From Nissolia schottii (lineage: Eukaryota > Streptophyta > Magnoliopsida > Fabales > Fabaceae), in assembly GCA_003254905.1 (NCBI GenBank), contig QANU01053036.1:576382-640381 (forward strand): a stretch of 64,000 nt of DNA, given 5' to 3'. A program made the translations under genes and the position numbers. Of the stretch, positions 61,687 to 64,000 are shown piece by piece. Below the pieces are notes generated by a model that made no database searches, was not told the origin of the DNA, and saw only the letters and a program-made list of their open reading frames with translations. The stretch's first letter is position 1. Each line of letters starts with the position of its first letter.

Positions 61687-64000
61687 TCATCATATTTTCG
61701 CTAATTTTTTGTAAATTTGTTGAGATTGTGAAGACAAATAAGTTGTGACCGCACTTGTGACAACTAATAAATCTATCACAATTGTATTATTATAATGATA
61801 TTTTGTTTACCACAAGTGACGTCGTTATTATCATAGCTTCATTTAATATAACAAATTAACAAAAACATAAATAATAATAAATTAAATAAATTAACTTAAT
61901 CTACTACTTACCAAGAGATTAAAAGTTAATTTTAAAATTAGAAAAACAAGAGTGACCCATGAAACGAGTATTGGCTCCCATAATATGATTTGCATACGCC
62001 TCTTTCGTCTTGTTCATCCTTTGATCCTTAACCAACTGTATACTTACGGTTCTAAGCTTGTCCTAGCAATCAAAATTTAAGTTTGTAATTCTCTCTCTTT
62101 CTCTCCGTTTAACTTAGAACTGCACTCTTGTCACCTCGTTCATTCTCAAAGATAAAGGTGATTTTATTTTCATAAAAAAAAATAGAGTAACTTTTCTGCC
62201 TGAGGCCCTTGGAGGATTCGTTCCTAATCTTTGTTTGAGCATGGAGAGAGAAAATGTGAGTATGATAAGATCTATGTTTTTATGAGAAAGTTGTTCTTAT
62301 TGTCCACAAATGTGTTGTAAGCATTTCTCATAAATAAAACAAAGCAATATGTCAAGAAATAAATAGAAGAGAATTGCTCTAATAGTGTTAAAAAAAATTC
62401 TAATTCAATTTTCTAATTCAATTATTTGAGTGAGCAACAAGTCAGCGATGTAATAAAATCAGGCCTAAAGACATGGTTTTCTTCTCACCTAAGAATTTCA
62501 AGGAAGTAAGGAAACTCTCTAAGATAAAGCAAACAATAAAGATTCAAAATGAGTTTGGGAAAGTATTATATCGTTTTGCTTTTAAGTGATTTCATAAAAA
62601 ACCGCCAATCAATCACAATGCATGTATAAATAAAATATACAGAGAGAAGCAATTTAGAAGTAACAAAAGCACCCAAATTCTGCTACACAATCAAATTTAT
62701 TTATTTCTAGTCCCTACTGAAATCAAAACAAATCTGAGTTCTTCAATCACAAGATTACCAATGCACCAAACACAAGACCGTCGATGAATTTTGGATTCAA
62801 GACTTGATGGTCGATGCCGTCAACAAATCTACACAGATTCTCAGAAACTGCCACGGCAACAAATCAATGCTGTCTCAGCAACCGGTGCTTCTAATCTCCT
62901 CCTTTTACATGAATCAGTGAATCGAATATCCTCCATGTTTTCTTGCTCGAATACATGGATTCCGATTTCTGTTACATTCGTAATGGGGAATGTAGTACAT
63001 AAAACCTCTGCATGGTTCCATTCATTCTCTAAAATCGGTCCAAAAAAATATCTTGTATCTTGCAGATGCAAAAGGACTATATGACGAAGTTGACGAAGTC
63101 TCCAATCTCCCGGAAAGATATACTCATCGCCATAGCGCCAATCAATAGATTTATTGCCATTTATTATCACTGAGTAACTGTCCTTGTGGTCTATCCCTCC
63201 AACAACAAGACAGAGAGCTATGGAAGGGAACTTGTAACGAAACCAGAAAGAAATTGATCGTCCCCTTTTGCGGTGCTCAAACCACTCTGGAATCCTTACT
63301 CCTGGCAATATAAACTTGGTGTTTCCAGCCTCATGCAATTCCTGTTGGCCATAATTCACAACTTTAGAAGCATTATTAAGTAGAATCTAAGTCAACACAG
63401 AATATCAATTATCAATTAGCTAAATATTAATTGAAAAGAAAAACCTGCTTCAGTAACGTGCTTGAGCTTGAGGAAGTCAATGATTCGCAGTTTTTTGCTG
63501 AGAAATGCTTCAAGTTTGGTGGAATCCCTCTTATTTCCCGAAGATGCGTGCAACCATCCACATAAAGCCCCCTTAGGAAGCGACATTCTTTGATGCAGGC
63601 AGGAAGGACTGTGAAATCATTCATTTCTAGGTGTAATAGTTTAACATTAGGAAACCATGCAAGACCTGTTTGTAAGAAATCATCCGACAAGCTGCAGTTG
63701 GAGAGATCGAGATATTCCACGCATGGTAGCATCATGGCAATGGAACTTTGTTTCTCAAATTGTCTACAGGGAAGTAGAGTTAATGTTCGCAGCCGAGTAA
63801 GATTTTGAATAGAAAATGGAAATTCTTTTATGCCAGTACCATGCAATGAAAGATGTGTTATATTTTCCATGTTTCCTAGTATTTCTGGAAACTTCTCAAG
63901 ACTCCAACATTTATAGAGACACAGTTGTTCAAGAGAGGGCAACTTGATGGGTGGAAAATTCCTAAGCCTGTGGCAATACTCAACACTCAAGAATTTAAGT
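61687..64000. repeat. Segmental duplicate of 51477-53780 (TNL 3' half and flank)
   Basis: From catcatattttcgctaatttt onward, the right end of the window matches the first TNL locus through its 3' flank, last exon, intron and LRR exon. The offset is about 10.2 kb, drifting from about 10,207 to 10,222 bp through small indels. The F-box gene lies between the two copies. Confidence 0.92.
62841..64000 (-). CDS. Second TIR-NBS-LRR gene, 3' end only (continues beyond the window)
   Basis: Two exons are visible on the minus strand. An LRR exon runs from the window edge (64000) to 63445, including LPSLEQLCLYKCWSLEKFPE and LPACIKECRFLRGLYVDG. The last exon (63341-62841) encodes the post-LRR domain, with PEWFEHRKRGRSISFWFRYK and ILENEWNHAEVLCTTFPITN. 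The exon borders match those of the first TNL gene. The frame is open throughout, so it is probably functional or recently so. Its C-terminus is 15 residues longer than in the first copy and ends LEAPVAETALICCRGSF, because a 27-bp segment with a stop present in copy 1 is absent here. The NB-ARC and TIR exons should lie to the right of the window. Confidence 0.88.

Overview
This is a plant nuclear window: AT-rich intergenic DNA, multi-exon genes with GT-AG introns, and many layers of transposons. The gene set fits a legume, most likely Glycine (soybean or a close relative). The aminoalcoholphosphotransferase reads as a 389-residue protein as I recall for soybean AAPT1, and the TIR-NBS-LRR genes have the legume exon layout. 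The species is an inference from reading; no search was run.

Layout. 1-4.2 kb: no intact gene; a decayed CACTA-like element holds a broken piece of a nucleobase-ascorbate transporter gene. 6.2-10.7 kb (+): a three-exon strictosidine-synthase-like gene. 14.3-23.4 kb (+): an 18-exon CDP-alcohol aminoalcoholphosphotransferase gene with a 10-nt micro-exon, whose introns have trapped LINE, SINE-like and MITE insertions with readable target-site duplications. 23.4-27 kb: repeats, including a 415-bp hAT element with a perfect 8-bp duplication. 27.0-28.5 kb (-): a bHLH transcription factor of the tapetum bHLH10/89/91 (EAT1) group. 30.3 kb (+): a small single-exon gene of unknown function. 31.3-32.2 kb: an 858-bp hAT-like element. 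34.0-50.5 kb: one 16.45-kb LTR retrotransposon on the minus strand (440-bp LTRs, initiator-Met primer site, purine tract, 5-bp target duplication) with no gag-pol. Nested in it are Helitron-like ends in opposite orientation and captured exons, including cytosolic fructose-1,6-bisphosphatase. This part also carries four single-N joins flanked by direct duplications. 52.7-56.6 kb (-): a complete five-exon TIR-NBS-LRR resistance gene of 1022 residues. 59.6-60.8 kb (-): an F-box protein gene. 62.8-64.0 kb (-): the 3' end of a second TIR-NBS-LRR gene, tandem duplicate of the first, running off the right edge.

The genes do not form one pathway. AAPT serves phospholipid synthesis, the bHLH probably anther development, and the two TNLs plus the F-box gene look like a defence-type cluster made by tandem duplication about 10.2 kb apart. 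I found no tRNA or rRNA gene, no CRISPR array and no bacterial-style operon. The most unusual part is the coding-free LTR element with nested Helitron-like, exon-capturing DNA. All gene models were joined by hand from splice signals and reading frame.
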